A stretch of DNA of 64,000 nucleotides, taken from NCBI GenBank assembly GCA_029255685.2, contig CM055320.2:7984614-8048613 (forward strand), in the 5' to 3' direction. This DNA comes from Silene conica (Eukaryota; Streptophyta; Magnoliopsida; Caryophyllales; Caryophyllaceae). Below the pieces are notes generated by a model. It ran no database searches and was not told the origin of the DNA. It saw only the letters and a list, made by a program, of their open reading frames with translations. The position numbers and the translations under genes were made by a program. Shown piece by piece: positions 32,145 through 45,010 of this stretch (positions are counted from its first letter, which is position 1; each line of letters starts with the position of its first letter).

Positions 32145-32372
32145 GTCAATTTACGTCAGTTCTACAAAAACTGATGTAAAAAGTACTTAATTTTGGCGGG
32201 AATCCATTTTTGCTCTACAGTCAAACTTTTTACGTCGGTTCTTAGGAAAAACTGACGCATATAATGCATCAGTTCTTAGAAAAACCGATGTATATGATCA
32301 AATACATCAGTTCTTAGAAAAACCGATGTATATGTATTTGATCAAATACATCAGTTCTTAGAAAAACCGATG
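32145..32372. repeat. CACTA left subterminal repeats
   Basis: Repeated TCAGTTCTTAGAAAAACCGA units alternate with ATGTATATG spacers, at about 32235, 32268, 32305 and 32350. Mirrored at the right end around 35830-36250. Confidence 0.8.
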
Positions 32373-32879
32373 TATTTGACCATTCCCATATTTAACATCA
32401 GAATATCAGAATATCAGAGTATGAGCTTCGTCACTTCGTCCCCGTTCATTATTTCGAAAGCTGAACAAAAATTAACCACATTTCCTCCATTCCCTCGTTC
32501 CAATCGACACCCTACCGTACCACACCACACCACACCAACGATCTACTGCCGACCCACTGACGCTCACCACCGATTCCAGTGTCGCCGTATCACTCTTCTA
32601 CTCATCTAATTCCTAATTTGATATTGGTATGTTTTTTACTTAATTTGTTTTGTAAGTTCTTTCAATAAGTATTTATTGTTGTTTACATACAATTTTGTGT
32701 AGTAATTGGTTTGTTAGTATGAATTTAATCTAAATCTAGAATTGTTTTAGGGTTAGGGTTAAGTCAAATTGAGGGTTTTCTATTTTGATTAGCATGATTG
32801 ATCTACTCGCCTTCAGTAAAGTTTGGTAGATTAGAGTACTTGCAAAATTTCTTTTACTAATGATGTTTATCTAAATCAG

Positions 32880-32981
32880 ATTCGCAAATACCGTCGCCTT
32901 GATGATGGTTCAGTCAATGTTGTTACTCGTGGAAAGCAACGATTCTATGTGAGATGACAGTGGGTTGATGCTGAAGGAACT
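32880..32981 (+). pseudogene. Captured cereblon/LON-domain-like exon fragment
   Basis: After a CAG acceptor the frame reads IRKYRRLDDGSVNVVTRGKQ, then RFYVR, a TGA stop, and QWVDAEGT, followed by a GTAAGA donor. This matches the segment before the end of the LON domain in plant cereblon-like proteins. The stop and the lack of neighbouring exons show a dead fragment. Confidence 0.65.
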
Positions 32982-33262
32982 GTAAGAACTAGCCTAAATA
33001 TGTATTTGTATCAGTTCTATTTTTTTGTGTGGGTGTTATATCTAGTTATTGCTGAAGCTTACATGTGTTTGTTTAATGGGTTTGCTTCAATTTCTCACCT
33101 TTTCCCTTAAGCTTGCTTTTTCTTCTTTCTTTTTGGGGTAGTTGATGTGTTTTTCATCTAGTTGTTACATGGTCTAGAGGTAGGCTTACAAGCTTCAAAG
33201 TGAGCTGTAATTGACCGTCTACATTAAAGTGAGACTTATTAGTGAATACTAACATATTTCAG

Positions 33263-33416
33263 GGAAAACTATGTATAATGGGCATGAAATGGATGATTTT
33301 GTTGCACAGAGGACCTCTGCATATGTCAGTCAACATGATTCTCACATTGGAAAGATGACAATTAGAGAAACTCTCGTGTTTTCAGCTAGATATTAAGGTG
33401 TTGGAACCAAATTATG
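33263..33416 (+). pseudogene. Captured PDR-type ABC transporter (ABCG) exon fragment
   Basis: After TTTCAG the frame reads [40 protein letters not shown], then a TAA at 33394-33396. It is the part of the first nucleotide-binding domain between Walker A and the signature motif in full-size (PDR) ABCG transporters. It ends at a GT donor. Confidence 0.8.
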
Positions 33417-33828
33417 GTAGGTAGTTTATGTCTTGTTCAAAGTTAACTTTAGTTTGATGAATATTGTATATGATTGATTACATTAGATATGCTTGGAGAG
33501 CTAATTAATAAGACGGGAGAAGGAAAATATAATTATTTTGTTAATGTGTTGATAGCACTTGTAATTTGATTGCCATTGTTATAAAACTCCGTATCAAAAA
33601 TGTTGGTCGCATATGAAGTTGCTAAACTTTCACTATACATGTCAAGATGCTGATCTATTTAACACTAATGTCGAACCTCATTTATCAATTAATTGGTTGC
33701 CAATGGCTTGATGCTTAGTTGTTGGTCAAATCCATCATAGTGGCTTTGCTTTTTTTCTCTATTTAACTTACGCGTTGCCAGTTTCAGACTATGATTCTAG
33801 TTTGTGATTATAGTAATGGCGTGGATGA

Positions 33829-34880
<1,052 letters not shown>

Positions 34881-34989
34881 AACAAGAGATGTAAGCCATA
34901 AAAAATGATCTTTTTTCTGATTGAATGTTATGTTATGGTTCATGTGACTGTTGATGATTCTTTTGATTATTTTTTTTGTGTATTGCCAG

Positions 34990-35118
34990 GTTTCTAATAC
35001 TTATTCGAAGGAGGTTACTGGAAACTCTGTAATTGCTCCCCATCTTTACAAATTTCACGGTATATTGAATGGGATTAATCCTGATATATGAGATCCATAC
35101 AATGATAAATTCATTCCG
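34990..35118 (+). pseudogene. Captured starch synthase III-like exon fragment
   Basis: Between GCCAG and a GTGAGT donor the frame reads VSNTYSKEVTGNSVIAPHLY, KFHGILNGINPDI, a TGA where Trp is expected, and DPYNDKFIP. This matches one exon of the catalytic domain of plant soluble starch synthase III. Dead fragment. Confidence 0.8.
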
Positions 35119-35454
35119 GTGAGTGGTTTGTTTAGAAGACAGTTAAACTTGAGTGCGGTTTAATACCCTTCTCCTTTCTCAACATCTGGTGGATTTTAAA
35201 ATTTCTCAAGTTTGACTTTAAATTTGAGCTGACAACTTTTACAAAATGAGAACTTTAAATGTTTCTTTACTCATTTCTTTTTAGTCATGATCTTATAATC
35301 TTCTTTTTTAAATCTTTTCAATCTGTTCTCCCTCTTTCCTTTGCTTTGCCTTTTCTTAGTAGCCTTTATTTTCTGGTTGTTCATTGTTACACACTATTGT
35401 TCTTATATGGAATACAAATTACTTGTACCTAATTCCATCCTTTTCTTACCAGAG

Positions 35455-35550
35455 TAGAGGGCTTTAGAGGAGAAGAAAGCAGTTGCGATGGACACAAAAG
35501 ACTCAGAAAACCTTGCTATGTCCGGTTGAGACGTTGCGTTGTTTTAGGTT
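35455..35550 (+). other. Possible fifth captured fragment, unrecognised
   Basis: After TTACCAG a short frame reads RALEEKKAVAMDTKDSENLA and MSG before a stop. The composition looks protein-like and the CAG fits an acceptor, but I cannot name the source gene. Confidence 0.3.
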
Positions 35551-37329
35551 TGTGGCATCGAGTTTGGATTGATATATAGTTTTATGTAACTTTACTAGAT
35601 GTGTAAAGAATATTTAGTATAGATTAGCTTAGTGACTTAGACGTTTGTGGGATTATTTGTACTTTGGATTGTATTTTTGGAACGTTGATCGGATGAAATG
35701 TAATGTCCTTTAGTTGGATATTTTAATGCAGGTGGTTTTAAATTTTTGGCGTTTTTGGGTATCAGTTTTATAGGGAGGAGTTGCCGAAATTTCGGTAGCG
35801 ATTTTTTTTAAAAAAATATAAAAACAATTTGCATCAGTTCTTAAAACAAATGACGCAAATGGTAAACAGTAATTGCATCGTTTTTAAAAAGAAATGACGC
35901 AAAAAATAAGAGCAAAAGAGTCGATTCCAGTCATAACTGACGCATATAACACTAAAATAGCTTATCAAATACGTCAGTTGTTCAACAACTGACGCAAAAA
36001 GGTGCACCAAATACATCAGTTCTTGAACAACTGACGCAAAAGGTTTTAAATTTGCGTCAGTTCTGCCACTTTTTGCGTCGGTTCTGATACAGGAACTGAT
36101 GTATTTGGTCATGTATTTGCGTCGGTTTTTAGTTAAGAACTGACGCAAATAAGGACCTTTTGCGTCAGTTTTAAAACCGACGTTTCAATAAACGTCCCCC
36201 CGATATACGTCAACCCAGAACCGACGCAATAGGGCGCCTAGAACTGACGCAATAGGGGATTTTTGTACTAGTGCTTCAGTCACACACAGCCTATTCGCCA
36301 AATTATTTCGGAGCTGCAGCGGAACACCTTTACTAAATGAGACCGTAGTCTTTTCACGGCTTGCTAACTGACCCGACGCCTCCTCATATAGTTTCAGAAT
36401 CCCATTAATCACCTCAACCTCCGCCACCGTAGCCTTCGCAAAAAGATGCTATCGTCTGCAAACAAAAGATGGGAAATAGCTGGAGCACTCGACACATTTT
36501 CCTACTTTTATTCATCTATGTATCATTATATATATAAAAGAAGAATGGTTTTCCGCCTACGTGGCGCAGTCATATCGCAGCATCGGGTATTTCGAGGCCT
36601 CACATTCAACCTCAGCATTTTCACTTTTTATAGACCAATCAGATTCTGCCACCTCATAATAAGTTAATAATTTAATAATAATTTAATAATTTAATAATCA
36701 TTTATTTATTATTAAATAAAAAAACTAAATCAAAATAAAATCTTTCCATATTTGACTCATTCTCATTGTAGCAGAATATAATCATCATAATTTTCATAAT
36801 CATTCTACCCTAATTTCCGACGCTGAAGTCTGCAACGCACCAAATTCCTTCAGTTCATCACTTCATCCTTCTGAAATTTGAAACTTCACCACTTCAACCC
36901 CTCCATCGGCTTCATGGCTCCAATTTCTACTAGCGAACTTTAATTAAGGTATTTCTCTTAAGTCTTATATTCTTATTATTAGTCATCAATTTTATTTAAA
37001 ATATCATCTTTCCTTCAATTTTGGTAATATTGTTTATATAGGGTTTAAGAATTATGATTTAAGGAATGATTTTGTATATTGAATTATTGATTATTGAGCA
37101 AAAAATCAAATCATCAGTGAAGGAAACTCAACCATGAAATTTCGTAGTTTTCCCGTCTTGCTCGGAAACTCAGGTGGGTGTTTCCTCATTTAAAATCTAT
37201 AGATAGTAGATACGGTTTTTCTGTCTTAATCGTCTCCCTATGTTACATAACACAAGTTTCAGATGACGGAAATCACAAAAAAAACCAGTTGATTCGATAA
37301 ATTTTTATGTTTTCAGGTTGATATTAACA

Positions 37330-40191
37330 ATGAGAGTTATTTATGTGAGTTTACTGTTAGTTCTATGGGTCTGTTTAGGCCCTCAGCAAGTAAGTACAGA
37401 TGGTGATCAGCCTCTATCAAACATTGCAATTCATAAAACCGAATTTGCATTTCATGGTATGGCGTACATCACTGCGTCTCCTGCTGTTCTTGGAGTCCAA
37501 GTAAGTTTTCCGAGTTTATGTTCAATGCGGGATTTTGAGTTTTCTGATGTTCTTTACTCTTCATGTTCGCGTAATGTTCTGCAGGGTGGAAATTCGTTAT
37601 GGGTGGCCTTAAATTTTGAGCATAGTCGGCCAACTACTCGTGATTGGATTGGAGTATTTTCGCCTGCTAATTTCAGGTATATCATTCATTCAGAAACGCG
37701 TTGTAAGTTTGTGACAGACTGAGAAATACGAGTTATGGTTTGCAGTGCTGCAACCTGTGCACCTGAAAGTGCAAGAGCATTTCCTCCTTTGCTCTGTACT
37801 GCGCCGATTAAGGTTAGTGACTGATAAAACATGTCTCTGCTCTGTACTGCGCCGAAATCCAGTTGATAATGTTTATATGTAACCTTGCAGTTTCAATATG
37901 CAAATTACTCGAGTCCCGAGTACAAGAAGACTGGCAAAGGGACATTGAAACTTGAGCTGATTAATCAAAGATCCGACTTTTCCTTCGCCCTATTTACTGG
38001 CAGTTTGTTGAATGTACGTTTGCTATTATCGCTTTCTGTTGCTTTGATTTTTTTTCTCGGCCAATTTTCATAATGTTGTTATTGAGTTGTAACAGCCGAA
38101 GCTGGTAGCAGTCTCGAACCCAATAGTGTTTGCTAATCCGAAAGCGCCACTTTACCCAAGACTAGCTCAAGGGAAACTATGGAATGAAGTAAGAATCCTT
38201 CCACAAATCCACACTTTTGTCGTTACATTGTCTTCTGTAAACTGTAGGCGACAAGAAAACTGAAGCGTAAACCTGTCTAACACTAAATGCAGATGACTGT
38301 AACATGGACAAGCGGATATGGGATTAACGAGGCAGAACCTTTTGTTGAATGGGGGCCTAAAAGCGGGAAAAGAACGCTGTCACCAGCCGGGACATTAACA
38401 TTTCAGCAAAATAGCATGTGTGGTATATGAATTTTACGAGCTTCAACTGATTTTCCCGAACCTGTTTCATAACTATTACTGTCTTTCCTGCCCTGTAACT
38501 CTGCATACTTAAATACACACTGCTGTCAAATGTGCGCTGCACAGGTGCGCCAGCAAGAACAGTGGGCTGGCGTGATCCCGGGTTTATACACACTAGCTCT
38601 CTGAAAGAGCTTTGGCCTAATTCTAAGTATGTTATTCTCCCTATTAGAGTTCTGGTGTCTCGAACTATATTGTTTTGTGGCTGAATACAGTGAATATTAC
38701 GTGATCCCGTTCTGTAATATATACTGCAGGTATGCTTATCGATTAGGCCACAGGCTGTTCAATGGCACGTATATGTGGAGTCGGATGTATCGGTTCAAAT
38801 CATCTCCTTACCCTGGTCAGGATTCTTTACAGAAAGTCGTCATTTTTGGAGATATGGGCAAGGTCGTAATACTTTTACTCCTTGGATCGTAAAGAGATTG
38901 TTTCTGTATGACCCACGATGAAAATTGCATTCAGAGTATTCACTGCATATGAACAGTGGTTCTGCAGGATGAGATTGATGGATCAAATGAGTACAACAAC
39001 TTTCAGCGTGGTTCGTTGAACACAACTAAACAGCTGATCAATGACTTGGAGAATATCGACATTGTATTTCACATAGGAGACATATGTTACGCGAATGGGT
39101 ACCTGTCGCAGTGGGATCAGTTTACTGCTCAGATTGAACCCATTGCCTCTAAAGTTCCCTACATGCTTGCCAGGTTAACGACGTTCTTCTGATCCTTGAC
39201 GATATATTCTGTAGTCTGTACCCATTCTGCTACTCATATCCTGACAGGATCCCGTGTTTGTCTATACAGTGGAAACCACGAGCGAGACTGGCCAGGATCA
39301 GGTTCCTTCTATGGGAGCGAAGATTCGGGAGGAGAATGTGGTGTGCCTGCTCAAACAATGTTCTACACTCCTGCTGAAAACCGAGCAAAGTTCTGGTATG
39401 GCATCTGCTCAAAAATTTTTAAAAAATTGTATAGCAGCAAAGTAATTGACCCCCACGGCCCGACTACAGGTATGCAACAGATTACGGAATGTTCAGATTC
39501 TGCATAGCCCACACAGAAGAAGACTGGAGAGAAGGGACCGAGCAGTATAAGTTCATCGAACACTGTCTTGCATCAGTGGACCGACAAAAGCAGCCATGGC
39601 TAATCTTTCTTGCTCATCGTGTACTTGGCTATTCGTCTAATCAGTATTATGCTAACGAAGGAACGACAGAGGAGCCTATGGGAAGGGAAAGCCTTCAAAA
39701 GCTATGGCAGAAGTACAAAGTTGACGTTGCCATTTACGGTCATGTCCACAATTATGAAAGAACGTGTCCTATTTATCAGGTAACGACTACTCTAGCCTGA
39801 GACGGAAGTTATTGCCATTTTATCACCGTCTACTGAAATCCCCCCCTGACTGCGGCTAATACAGAATACCTGCACAAGAAAAGAGAAAGATCACTACGAA
39901 GGACCCTTGAACGGTACCATTCATATCGTAGCAGGAGGAGCAGGAGCAAGTCTTACAGAGTTTACCAGTGTACACCCCAATTGGAGCCTGTTCAGAGACT
40001 TTGATTATGGCTTTACGAAACTCACAGCATTCGACCATTCAAACTTGCTGTTCGAGTACAAGAAGAGCAGAGACGGTAAAGTTTACGACTCCTTCAGAAT
40101 ATCGAGGGATTACAGGGACATCTTGGCTTGCGCGATTGACAGTTGCTATTGGTTAAAGTTTGTAGAAAATGGGCAGGTTGTTATTGCATAG
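37330..40191 (+). CDS. PAP27: Purple acid phosphatase, PAP27-like, 12 exons, intact
   Basis: Exons: 37330-37500, 37585-37676, 37746-37812, 37891-38013, 38096-38188, 38293-38422, 38545-38626, 38730-38862, 38968-39173, 39270-39395, 39470-39779, 39865-40191. All introns are GT-AG, all phases agree and no stop interrupts, giving 619 aa. It starts with a signal peptide (VSLLLVLWVCLG), so the product is secretory, with a fibronectin-like N-terminal half and a metallophosphatase half. The metal-ligand motifs are present: GDMG, GDICY, GNHE, LAHR and GHVH. The nearest family I recall is plant PAP27, often labelled 'probable inactive' although its ligands are kept; the usual length is about 610 aa. The gene should cleave phosphate esters outside the cytosol or bind metals. 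It lies between Helitron ends. The ATG at 37330 follows a possible leader intron ending TTTTCAG at 37317. Confidence 0.88.
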
Positions 40192-40491
40192 TCCGGACAC
40201 CATGGCCGTCTTAAAATAAATGGAGGTTCGGTTCTCCAAAAAAAATAAGGACAGTGTGTTGCGTGGACAGGCATTTTCCTGAAATGCAAGTTTTATGTTT
40301 TTCAACAGTTTTTTCCGCTTTTGTTTTTATTTATAAAAAAAAGTTCATATAAAAGGCGAGACCAAATATTACTCTATAATTGCAAATAAAGAATTATTGT
40401 CTAACTAATTTTAACATATTAACAACACTATTATTCCGATTTTTTATATGTTTTAAACATTTATTTACATAGAACTAAAAATTATTCAACC

Positions 40492-40770
40492 ATGTATTTC
40501 CATGCAATTTGCACGGGTTCTAAGTTTGAAAGAAGACAGTTTCCTTTAGCAGTTTGTTTCGCCATGACTATCAACAAAAGTCAAGGTCAATCTCTATCCC
40601 GTGTTGGACTTTACCTTCCAAGACCAGTCTTTACCCATGGCCAACTGTACGTTGCTATATACAGGGCCACGAGTAAGAAAGGTCTAAAAGTGTTACTTCT
40701 TGATGAAGAAGGAGGGATGACTAATACAACAACAAATGTTGTTTACAAGGAGGTTTTCGAGAAACTGTAA
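40492..40770 (+). pseudogene. Helitron PIF1-like helicase C-terminus
   Basis: The frame contains RRQFPLAVCFAMTINKSQGQ, SLSRVGLYLPRPVFTHGQLY, YRATSKKGLKVLLLDEEGG and TTNVVYKEVFEKL with a natural stop. This is the end of the Rep/helicase protein of plant Helitrons (motifs V-VI of the SF1B helicase). The rest of RepHel is missing and is replaced by the phosphatase gene. Coding similarity starts abruptly after CATGCAATTTGCACGGG, which itself resembles a Helitron 3' hairpin, so the junction may be a recombination point between two Helitrons. Confidence 0.85.
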
Positions 40771-41172
40771 TTTTCGTGTTGGGTTATTGAATTTTAATAT
40801 ACCCATTTAATTTATATTTGTACCTGATCAGTTATTTTGTTCATCGTATTTGCCCGTCAAATTATGTTCCGTAAGTAATTCATCAAAAGACAGTAACTTT
40901 CCAAACTACTCATTATTAGTTATTTAATCTTTTTTTATTCGTCTATTGTTTTTTCTTATATAGCTTATTCATTAATGTTATCATAAGTACTCCAAATATT
41001 ATCATCATTACTAATAGTTATTCGAATATCAGTGCATCAGGAAATTCACCTTTTCACCGAATATATCTTATATTCAAACATCCCGTTAAAAAACAATTCG
41101 TTAGAATAAACACAATTGTTATATATTGAAATAAATATACCGACGCCGTCTTTAAAAATAAGTGTACACAAC

Positions 41173-41201
41173 CCCGTGATTTTTCACGGGTGTTACACTA
41201 A
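41173..41201 (+). other. Helitron 3' hairpin and CTAA end
   Basis: Perfect palindrome CCCGTGA/TCACGGG with a TTTT loop, eight bases later CTAA, then T. This matches the Helitron 3' rule (hairpin plus CTRR). Confidence 0.8.
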
Positions 41202-42789
41202 TTTTCTTATTAATATAATAGGTTTGGACTTCAGCTAATTACATCAAATCATCATAATTAGAGTTGTCCAATAGCACGTTCCGATCCGACCCAACCTGCT
41301 CTACGAGCTCTTTCTACACACAGTCAGGCCCGGCCAACCGTTATTCCCTTTCTGGCCTGACCAGAGTCACGAAACTCCAAATCGTCCCACCCTTAACCGC
41401 CTATTTAGTAAAAAAAAAAAAAACATCCTAAAAACATTCAAGCAAATTGAGCAATTAAGCACTGAAAATACACACAAATTCATACAAGTGACGTATGGTT
41501 GAAGGATTCTAGGCATGAAAAGTAAGTAAAAGATTGAGTGGTCATTTGTGATAACTGTTTAAAGCGTTGACTAAAAGATTGAATCGTTCAAACAATTTTT
41601 AAAATTTTAAAATAAATTATATGTAAAAGAAATTTATTAAAATGTTGAATGAATAATTAAAAAAGTCCAAAATTTTGTTAAAGCCGGATATTATCAATTA
41701 AAAGTTGAAGTCTGATCTCATAATATGTAACTATGTACTCCATCCCCTTCTGGCCTAGGTAGCACGGACACTTCTCCTAATGAGCCGTACCGTGTCCGAC
41801 ACCGTGTCCGACACCGACACTCCACGGACACACGCCGAAACGTGTCCAACACCTAAACAACCGTGTCTAACTTTCTACATTTATTTGGACACGTGTCCGA
41901 CGCGTGTCCATGGTATTTGAGCCGTGTCAGTCGCGTGTCCACGATATTTGGTATCATTTGCGGTGAATGATGTTCTTGAGATGAGAAATGCGCTAGCGAA
42001 AGAGATCAATTAGAATATTGATTCGGATGAGAAATGAAAATAAATTTATTATCAAGGGCAAGTTTTACATTCACTTATTTAAAATCAATATCAAATACGT
42101 TTACAAAAATAAAATCAAAAATTTATAATTATAAAATATATATTTTATTAAATTTAAATGTCGTGTCCCGTGTCCTAAATTTCATGGCTTCTCGTGTCCC
42201 GTGTCCGTGTCCGTATCCGTGTCCGTTTTGGTGCTACCTAGCTTCTGGCTACCCTACCCGACCCGCCCCACCCTGTTCACCCTCTTAGCACACAAGCCCG
42301 TCCATTGGCAAGTTCAGGAGGTTCTAAGAACTTGGCCCAAAAATTTTGAAGCCCAAAACTCAGTATGGTTACAGTACAATTACTTTTTGTTGTACGAAAT
42401 TATCACTAATATGTCTTGGTGTAGTGGTGTATTTAACTAGATGTTCAGAGTTTGATTCCCCTCGGTAACAAAAACTCAACTTTTTTTTAGTTTTTGTATT
42501 TGCCTTTATTGAAGTGTTTTTTCTATTTTTTCTATAACCACACCAAATTGGATCTTATTATCTTATATTTTTAATAACCTTAATTACAACAACAGTAGCT
42601 TTTGTGTCCTCTAAAAAAAACCAACTTTTTTGTTTTATTTTTATTTTTTAAAAAATTGTTTGCTTACAAGTACTATTTAGGTCCCCAAATTGACAGTTTG
42701 AACCGGGTCTCCTAAAATCATTGGACGGCTCTGTCAGCACACACTGATATTGTTTGTCTTATAGTTGAGAATTTGTGATATCTGGTTTT
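41202..42789. other. Spacer between Helitron and RLP remnant
   Basis: AT-rich with a GC-richer stretch near 41270-41400. Apart from the element at 41755-42241 I see no gene. Confidence 0.4.
41755..42241. mobile_element. Short inverted-repeat element, 8-bp target duplication
   Basis: Ends CTAGGTAGCAC and GTGCTACCTAG are perfect inverted repeats. CTTCTGGC is duplicated at 41747-41754 and 42242-42249. Both arms are rich in GTGTCCG/CGGACAC words. Eight-base duplications point to hAT, but the terminus is not the usual CAGGG. 487 bp, non-coding. Confidence 0.75.
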
Positions 42790-43165
42790 TAATTCTGTGG
42801 AAAATTCTCACAATTATTGTCCATTTATCAAACTTTTCAAAGCTACATTATTTGAATTTGTCATTTAACAAAGAAGTTGCGGTTAACATTAGGATTAATC
42901 GGATTCATTCATTTCAACTTGATATGCTACTTCTAGGATTATGTAAGTGAGGTCCTAATTTTCCGAGGAGGGTTACAACTCAAACAAACTTATTGGAGTT
43001 TGACGTATCCAAAGTAAGTATTTCAGATACTACTCATTTTCCCTTTCGCCAGAATTACTTACCTTAACATGTCTCACAATATTATTTATGGTACAATTCG
43101 TAATGTATCAATCATCGCAATACCCTATTTCCAAGAAATCAAGTATTTATTTTATTTCAAAGTTA
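42790..43165 (+). pseudogene. LRR receptor-like protein remnant
   Basis: The DNA is clearly similar to the middle of the two RLP genes: CTTTTCAAAGCTACATTATT, AACAAAGAAGTTGCGGTTAA, CTACTTCTAGGATTATGTAA and GGGTTACAACTCAAACAAAC match 56690-56840 of the second gene. It is interrupted by stops and indels. A third, dead member of the RLP cluster on the same strand. Confidence 0.75.
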
Positions 43166-43239
43166 ATTACATACGTGAGGAGGTTAATGAAAAGTTAAGT
43201 GAATAATTATAAAGCGGAATGTTGAAAATTTAATACTAA

Positions 43240-43372
43240 CTAGTGTAACACCCGTGAAAAATCACAGGGTTGTGTACACTTATTTTTAAAGATAACTACA
43301 AATCATTATATAACCAATTCTATTTATTCGGACATGTGTACTTTTTAAAAATAAAAAGTAAATAATATAATA

Positions 43373-43419
<47 letters not shown>

Positions 43420-44302
43420 TATAAAAAAAGTCAAAGTTAAGATAATTAAGTTCTATATACTATAGAAGTGAAGGGATTATTATAAGGAATAAAAATATAG
43501 CTGCAACCGAGAAGATTATGAGAAATTGGCAGTCTGTTAAATATTTCTCAAAATATTTTCTCTAAATTTTAATTAAATATTTCTAAATTTTAATAGTTAA
43601 TTAAAATATTTTCAATATTCCCAGGACTATTAAAGTACGTGATTGAAGACTGTTAAAGTATATTTTAGTTATTAAAGACAATTAAAATCTTTTCAATATT
43701 TTAAAGTAATATTGCAGCTATTAAAGATTCTGTGATTACGTGATTGAAGATTGACAGACTAAGATTACGTGATTATGTTAAAATTGGCAGCTATTAAAGA
43801 TTGAAAGATCACACTAAGATTCCGTGATTGAAGATTACGTGATTACGTTGATTAAAAAGGAAGATTACTTATCATAGTAAGAATTGAGTTAAATTGAAAT
43901 CATATTTTGTTATCAATCACGAATCTTAATATTTAGTAAGAATTGATTAAAAAAAGAAATATTACGTGACATATTGGCCGAGAAATCTTAATATTAGGAA
44001 TGTTAATATTACGTGACATATTGATTAAAAAAGAAATCTTAATATTACGAATCTTTGCTTAATAAAAAAATCATGCATGAAAAATGGTTTCTAGTGTAAC
44101 ATATTGATTATGTGACATATTACGTGACATATTGATTAAAAAAAGAAATCTTAATATCACGGTTGCTGACATGGCTAATTTTAATTGGCCGAGAAAAATT
44201 GAAATTGTGAGAGTGAATGAGAGGCCTTGAAAAATGGTTTTCTGAAACCACATTGCGCCACCTCAGCGAATTGACCTAATTCTTTAATATATATAATGAC
44301 GA
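43240..44302 (-). mobile_element. Non-autonomous Helitron, minus strand
   Basis: Read on the minus strand it starts A|TCGTCATTATATATATTAAAG at 44302, and ends with CCCTGTGATTTTTCACGGG, TGTTACACTAG and T at 43240. Its start and subterminal words (GAGGTGGCGCAATGTGG, GGCCTCTCATTCACTC) resemble those of the phosphatase Helitron. It has no coding capacity and many short AAGATTACGTGATT-type repeats (43730-44150). 1063 bp. Confidence 0.8.
43374..43418. repeat. (TA)n microsatellite
   Basis: About 45 bp of alternating TA within the Helitron 43240-44302. Confidence 0.95.
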
Positions 44303-44345
44303 TAATGATGATAATGATAATGAATAATGAATAATGATAATGATA
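44303..44345. repeat. (GATAAT)n-like simple repeat
   Basis: ATAATGATGATAATGATAAT-type repeats directly beside the 5' end of the minus-strand Helitron. Confidence 0.8.
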
Positions 44346-44815
44346 ATGATTGTCGATGCTATTTTGTAATGTGTTGACGTCATTTAGTATATATCGCTTG
44401 ATTTTATTTTTAATATCGTTCACAGCCTACGTTCATTGAAAATGCGTATTACTCTTCGTTGAAAAGTTTAGCCCAAATTATACTCCAAAAGACCAAAGAC
44501 TTAAAACCTTACGCTCTAACCTTAACCATATATGCATCAATCATGAATAGATAAAACTAATATCAGAAGACCAACACTTGGATAATAACACATAACACGT
44601 CCCCTTCCACGAATGACCTTTAGACTTAAAGTGTGAATATAAACTGCATGCCTCCTCATACGTGATGTCATATCACGAAATCATCTCAATCAAAAACTTA
44701 TACGGATAGTTGAAATCCCAAAATCAACCACATTTTCTAACACTAACAATCTACATAAATAAACGACCCCTAAAATTATCACAATCCATTTCAATTCATT
44801 TCGTACATTAAATTA
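44346..44815. other. Displaced upstream region of RLP gene A
   Basis: GAAAATGCGTATTACT and GACCAAAGACTT at 44440-44510 also occur upstream of RLP gene B at 55236-55320. Sequence that lay next to the RLP promoter in the duplicated ancestor has thus been pushed 2 kb away by later insertions. No gene. Confidence 0.5.
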
Positions 44816-44828
44816 ATAGTAAGTCTTA

Positions 44829-45006
44829 CTTGTGACGGACCACCATTTATGACGGATATTTTGTGACATAAAATGGATATAAAATGAGTTAGTGGAAAAA
44901 GGGGACCACCTAAATAGTGTTGGAGAGAGAGAGAGAAAAAGTGGATATTTTGTGAGAGAAAACGGTATCTGTCACAAGCTTGCGATAGATAGTGCCATTG
45001 CAAATA
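44829..45006. mobile_element. MITE of the GTGACGG family
   Basis: Left end CTTACTTGTGACGGACC and right end inverted as CTTATTTGCAATGGCAC. The body (GTGGATATTTTGTGAGAG, CGGTATCTGTCACAAGC) matches the element at 15014-15199. I could not define a target duplication; the right side abuts a Helitron start. Confidence 0.6.
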
Positions 45007-45010
45007 AGAA

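Larger units (their letters stand above)
36515..41201 (+). mobile_element. Helitron-bounded segment carrying a phosphatase gene
   Basis: The 5' end is A|TCTATGTATCATTATATAT and continues AAAAGAAGAATGG, as in plant Helitrons. The 3' end has the hairpin CCCGTGATTTTTCACGGG (41173-41190), then TGTTACACTAA|T, so it is inserted between A and T without a target duplication. The region just inside the 5' end (GTGGCGCAG, GAGGCCTCACATTCA) resembles the inside of the minus-strand Helitron at 43240-44302. A helicase C-terminus lies 430 bp before the 3' end. A complete purple acid phosphatase gene occupies the middle. Whether both termini belong to a single insertion needs an empty-site comparison. Confidence 0.72.

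Noticed and set aside
40492..40770. Host PIF1 helicase gene
   Set aside because: The frame is only the C-terminus and lies at the usual place before a Helitron 3' end.
43374..43418. (TA)n run as a regulatory element or origin
   Set aside because: An ordinary microsatellite within a Helitron, with nothing to support a function.
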